DNA of 64,000 bases from Ambrosia x helenae. Taxonomy: Eukaryota > Streptophyta > Magnoliopsida > Asterales > Asteraceae. The DNA is taken from the NCBI GenBank assembly GCA_030844895.1, contig CM061233.1:94077719-94141718 (forward strand), given 5' to 3'. Shown in pieces: positions 62,017 through 64,000 of the stretch (positions are counted from its first letter, which is position 1; each line of letters starts with the position of its first letter). Below the pieces are notes generated by a model that did no database searches, was not told the origin of the DNA, and saw only the letters and a program-made list of their open reading frames with translations. Made by a program: the position numbers and the translations under genes.

Positions 62017-62790
62017 GATGTAAATAAAAATATTTGAAAGAAATTAAGGTTAAAAATTTTCAAGTGCGAATAAAGGGAAGACCAACTGTATAGATTAAGG
62101 CTATTAATTAATAAAGGAGAAGTATTTACAAGATTACCCTTACCCTAAGTCTATAAATACCATTTACAAGAAACTTAACATTTATCCCCTTATTTGATTG
62201 CTTCTTTACATCTATCCCTTAATTTAGGGGTGTTCAAAAAAACTTGAATCTGAATTCGAATTCGAAAAATCCGATAATCAGATATCCGAAAATCGGATAA
62301 TCCTAAATTTCGGATCCTGATTTTGAAAATTTTCGGATAATCGGATTATCCAAATCCGAATATTAAAACATATATATATAAATTAATAATATTATATACA
62401 CTACATAACATAATACACAATCCTAAATCCCTAATCCTACTAACCCTAAGTCCATACTCCTCGAATTCATGGCAGCCGCTCCCTCTTCTCTTCTCTATAA
62501 CACCCCCTGTCCACCTTGTCTCCGACCTCCACAGCCCCCGTCTACCAAACGGTAAGTTTTTTTACATTTTTTTTTGTTCCAGTTTCGTTTATCTAACTTC
62601 GATTTTGTTTTTTTTAACATGTTCACGTTTTAAACATAAAGGATAACGTTTTTTTTTATTTTTTTTATTTATTTTTATTTTTATGTTTCGGACATCCGTT
62701 GGATGATCCGATATCCGAAATTTCGGATCGGATTCAGATCCCAATATTGACTATTCGAAATTCGGATTATCCGAATTTGAACACCCCTAC
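62017..62790 (+). repeat. A repeat, second copy
   Basis: Second copy of the A half. It includes a complete hAT-like non-autonomous element (62226-62790). Confidence 0.85.
62226..62790. mobile_element. hAT-like non-autonomous element rich in CGGATAATCCGA
   Basis: Inverted ends TAGGGGTGTTCAAA and TTTGAACACCCCTA, with dense subterminal ATCCGAAT / ATTCGGAT palindromes on both sides. The termini resemble plant hAT elements. I could not match an 8-bp target duplication. Confidence 0.6.
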
Positions 62791-63358
62791 CGAGTATCGG
62801 TACCTTTGACATAAAATACTTTATGAATAGTGAGACCGGGCTAGAACTGGGTTGCTTTAGCCTCGGTTTGGCACTTGAATTTTCATTGTTTGTCCATTTT
62901 TACGGGTTGAGCCTGGTCGTGGTGTATATGATTTATCCGATTATGGACTACAACCCAACAAAAAACCAACACATAGTTTACTATCATGGTATGCGAATTT
63001 TATGAGGCTTTTAAATTCATGGACCTGGGTTGAAACTTATATATGTAATTTGATTCACTTCACACACTAGAATATCTAACATGCCTTTATGTAACCCAAC
63101 CAAGTACACTTTTACAACAATCATTCGGGTTTTGACTATTGCAAATTTTCAAATGTTGAACAATAGACATGTTCAAAGAAAAATTGGCTAAGGTTTTATT
63201 ATAATAGCTAAATGGGCTATGTAATAATCTCACTTTACAACACAAACCAAGACCTTATAGGAAAACAAATGCATACAAACACACAACAAACACTTACAAA
63301 GTGCACTTATTGGAAATTAAAATCGGTAGCAACGCATGACCCATATCATCGATTAAGA
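62791..63358. other. 3' flank of AKR copy 3
   Basis: No gene. 62822-63000 resembles 1337-1580 downstream of AKR copy 1, and 63000-63110 resembles 16060-16170 downstream of copy 2. The short open frame starting at 62823 is not supported as a gene. Confidence 0.55.
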
Positions 63359-64000
63359 TTAAGCTTTCCAAGATGAGAGTGGAGGAGTATCGGAGTTCAA
63401 ATGCGTACTAACATCATTAGCACCATATCGATCCCCCTTGACTGAATCAGCTGATACAATGGATTCAAGTTCAGCCATCTCTTCTGGTGTTAGCTTAACA
63501 GATAAAGCTCCAATGTTTTGTTCAAGATTTTTGATCTTGGTGGTTCCTGGAATGGGCACAACATCATTTCCTTGGTGGTGAACCCAGGCCAATGCTAGCT
63601 GTGAAGTTGTGCACCCCTTCTTTGACGCGATTTCATTAACCCTCTCGTACAAGATCTTGTTGTGTTCAAGATTTTCCGGTTGGAACCTCGGCATGTGCTA
63701 CAGAACAATAGTTTCAAGATATTAATCCCCACACTTCAAGCAATTTAAACGAAACAACAATAATAATTTTCCGGTTAAAGTATATATAGCCCATTCGATG
63801 TTCCAACGACTTTTTATTGCTATAGATCATTGTTGGCACACGGGGGATCAAAATTATATTGGAAAATAAAACAAAAAAGGCGCAAACGACGTATACCTTA
63901 CGATAGTCACCATCTTCCAACTTGTCCACCACATTTGAACCAGATGCGAAAAAACCCCGTCCTAGAGGACTATATGCAACAATACCTATTCCAAGTTCTC
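63359..64000 (-). CDS. Aldo-keto reductase, copy 3 (partial, cut by window end)
   Basis: The last two exons of a third paralogue: exon 5 at 63359-63697 and exon 4 at 63897-63999, with base 64000 the end of the preceding acceptor. Exon 4 encodes ELGIGIVAYSPLGRGFFASG then NVVDKLEDGDYRK; exon 5 encodes HMPRFQPENLEHNKILYERV ... PIPGTTKI ... PLSSWKA. It is open and splices as in copies 1 and 2, but is more diverged (for example SVKGDRYGANDVSTHL near the end). Exons 1-3, with the catalytic residues, lie beyond the window. Confidence 0.9.

Noticed and set aside
62823..63005. 60-residue membrane-like frame near AKR copy 3
   Set aside because: The homologous flank of copy 1 (from 1337) does not keep the frame, so it is not conserved coding sequence.

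Overview
The window is nuclear DNA of a flowering plant, with intron-bearing genes, AT-rich spacers and heavy nested transposon content. The transposon families and B3 gene style resemble Asteraceae, but I infer that from memory of such sequences and could not test it.

Host backbone: three copies of a plant aldo-keto reductase gene (perakine-reductase-like group) lie on the minus strand at 2048-5336, 16257-19491 and 63359-64000 (the last runs off the window). They share exon structure and 3' flanks, so they form a local tandem array pushed apart by transposons. Between copies 1 and 2 is a three-level nest: a 5'-truncated Copia element, split by a solo LTR (6227-12081, TSD CCATG), which is itself split by a CACTA element (6702-10117, TSD CTT). 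A fragment of a transposon-associated gene and a SINE follow.

Centre: 23177-60299 is interpreted as one giant Helitron of 37,123 bp. It has a 5' TC end (TCTATTAATATATATAAAAG), a 3' end with a 7-bp-stem hairpin and CTAG, and an A|T insertion site. A paralogous copy of the flanking repeat at 61159-62790 supplies the uninterrupted empty site. All Helitron genes read on the plus strand: a B3-domain gene fused to exons of nicotinate phosphoribosyltransferase (25001-27392), a replication protein A large-subunit gene (33424-46645, broken up by insertions), two more B3 genes (47647-48948 and 58004-59767) and the RepHel transposase (50608-56824). RepHel, RPA and two of the B3 genes carry breaks.

Inside the Helitron are younger insertions: a Gypsy LTR/gag remnant joined to a Cassandra-type 5S-like LTR (27569-31313, TSD GTGTT), a 7.7-kb MULE in RPA intron 1 (33616-41311, TSD ATTTTAATG), a MITE-like insert in an RPA exon (about 43078-43397) and a solo Gypsy LTR (43773-46506, TSD AATGT). 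The MULE carries a decayed transposase, a second gene resembling Athila ORF1, long AAT/ATT arrays and a near-perfect 197-bp palindrome.

How the genes relate: RPA and RepHel are the known replication and transposition modules of plant Helitrons. The B3 genes and the NAPRT exons are cargo, and the in-frame B3-NAPRT chimera is the most unusual object here.
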